Shown here: positions 6,099 to 6,359 of the stretch, one piece after another | How positions within the stretch are numbered: position 1 is the stretch's first letter | Layout: each line of letters begins with the position of its first letter | Assembly: GCA_900546995.1 (NCBI GenBank) | Contig: URFF01000080.1 | Coordinates: 1-6,359 of the forward strand | Direction of reading: 5' to 3' | DNA: 6,359 nucleotides | DNA from: an uncultured Sutterella sp. | GTDB taxonomy: Bacteria > Pseudomonadota > Gammaproteobacteria > Burkholderiales > Burkholderiaceae_F | The notes under the pieces: model-generated | The model's input: only the letters and a program-made list of their open reading frames with translations | Databases searched by the model: none | Told to the model about the DNA's origin: nothing | Program-made: the position numbers and the translations under genes

Positions 6099-6359
6099 CT
6101 AAATCGCTTGCCAGGCCGAAAAACGTCTTTCTTGTCCATTAAAAACCAGAGCGACTCGAATCAGTTGGCGTCCCGAAAGACTCTCGCCATAATGTTGAGT
6201 TTTCATTTGTTCAACCGCTTGTGATAAAAGCGTCTCAACTTCCGAACCCGTACCGGCATACTTAAATTCAAAAATCCAGTGTCTGTCGCCTACCTCGACT
6301 TCCATGTCGCTGCGGCCGTGTGCATTGTGCACTTCGACTTTAGGCACAAGCGCGGCTCC
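6099..6359 (-). CDS. PD-(D/E)XK nuclease-like C-terminal domain, probably of an AAA-ATPase-like protein (partial)
   Basis: Only the last 86 codons are visible. The frame is open to the right edge, so the GTG at 6347 is not the real start. The visible part carries a PD-(D/E)XK core: GRSDMEVEV with the metal-binding Asp at 6306-6308, then WIFEFKYAG with the E-x-K pair (Glu 6267-6269, Lys 6261-6263). A helix with AVEQMKTQHYGE and the closing strand LIRVALVFNGQERRFSAW follow. This layout matches the C-terminal nuclease-like domain (Pfam DUF1703/PF08011 type) usually joined to an N-terminal AAA-ATPase-like domain (PF09820 type). Such proteins are frequent, often in many copies, in gut bacteria, and their function is not established. 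All three catalytic-type residues are present, so a nuclease is possible. The AAA part is inferred and lies beyond the window. Confidence 0.75.
   Translation of the reverse strand, partial: GAALVPKVEVHNAHGRSDMEVEVGDRHWIFEFKYAGTGSEVETLLSQAVEQMKTQHYGESLSGRQLIRVALVFNGQERRFSAWQAI

Noticed and set aside
1..6359. tRNA, rRNA, CRISPR array, insertion sequence or attachment site
   Set aside because: No regularly spaced repeats, no terminal inverted repeats around a transposase and no cloverleaf-like sequence were recognised. The coding genes fill nearly all the window.

Overview
The window is ordinary chromosomal DNA from a bacterium, about half G+C and densely coded. The UvrD-type helicase, with a SIYAFRGAN motif III and a Tudor-like C-terminal domain, reads like a proteobacterial and probably betaproteobacterial protein. 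Gut Burkholderiales such as Sutterellaceae would fit, together with the anaerobe-style Feo transporter and the AAA-linked PD-(D/E)XK protein at the right edge. This placement rests on remembered family features and is tentative. No rRNA, tRNA, CRISPR array, insertion sequence or phage gene was seen.

Layout from left to right. Positions 1-899 (minus) hold the N-terminal part of a FeoA-FeoB fusion, a ferrous iron transporter whose membrane half lies off the left edge. Positions 900-1077 are intergenic, with a weak candidate feoAB promoter and the terminator of the next gene. Positions 1078-1956 (minus) encode a beta-hydroxyacid dehydrogenase. A 57-bp gap follows, containing a perfect terminator hairpin one base from the dehydrogenase ribosome binding site. 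Positions 2014-3432 (minus) encode an aspartate/glutamate racemase-family protein made of two tandem racemase folds, of which only the second keeps both catalytic cysteines. A 190-bp divergent intergenic region (3433-3622) carries an 11-bp palindrome and an extended -10 element for uvrD. Positions 3623-6004 (plus) encode complete UvrD. Behind it are two hairpins, the second a rho-independent terminator. Positions 6099-6359 (minus) are the C-terminal end of a PD-(D/E)XK nuclease-like protein running off the right edge.

The racemase and dehydrogenase lie in the same direction and may both act on small amino or hydroxy acids, but the terminator between them argues against simple co-transcription. 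UvrD is a housekeeping DNA repair helicase with no evident link to its neighbours. I see no convincing new multi-gene system. The most unusual item is the double-fold racemase with an asymmetrically degenerate first half. Secondary items are the terminator next to the dehydrogenase start, the FeoA-FeoB fusion and the Tyr/Ser/Gly-rich linker in UvrD.
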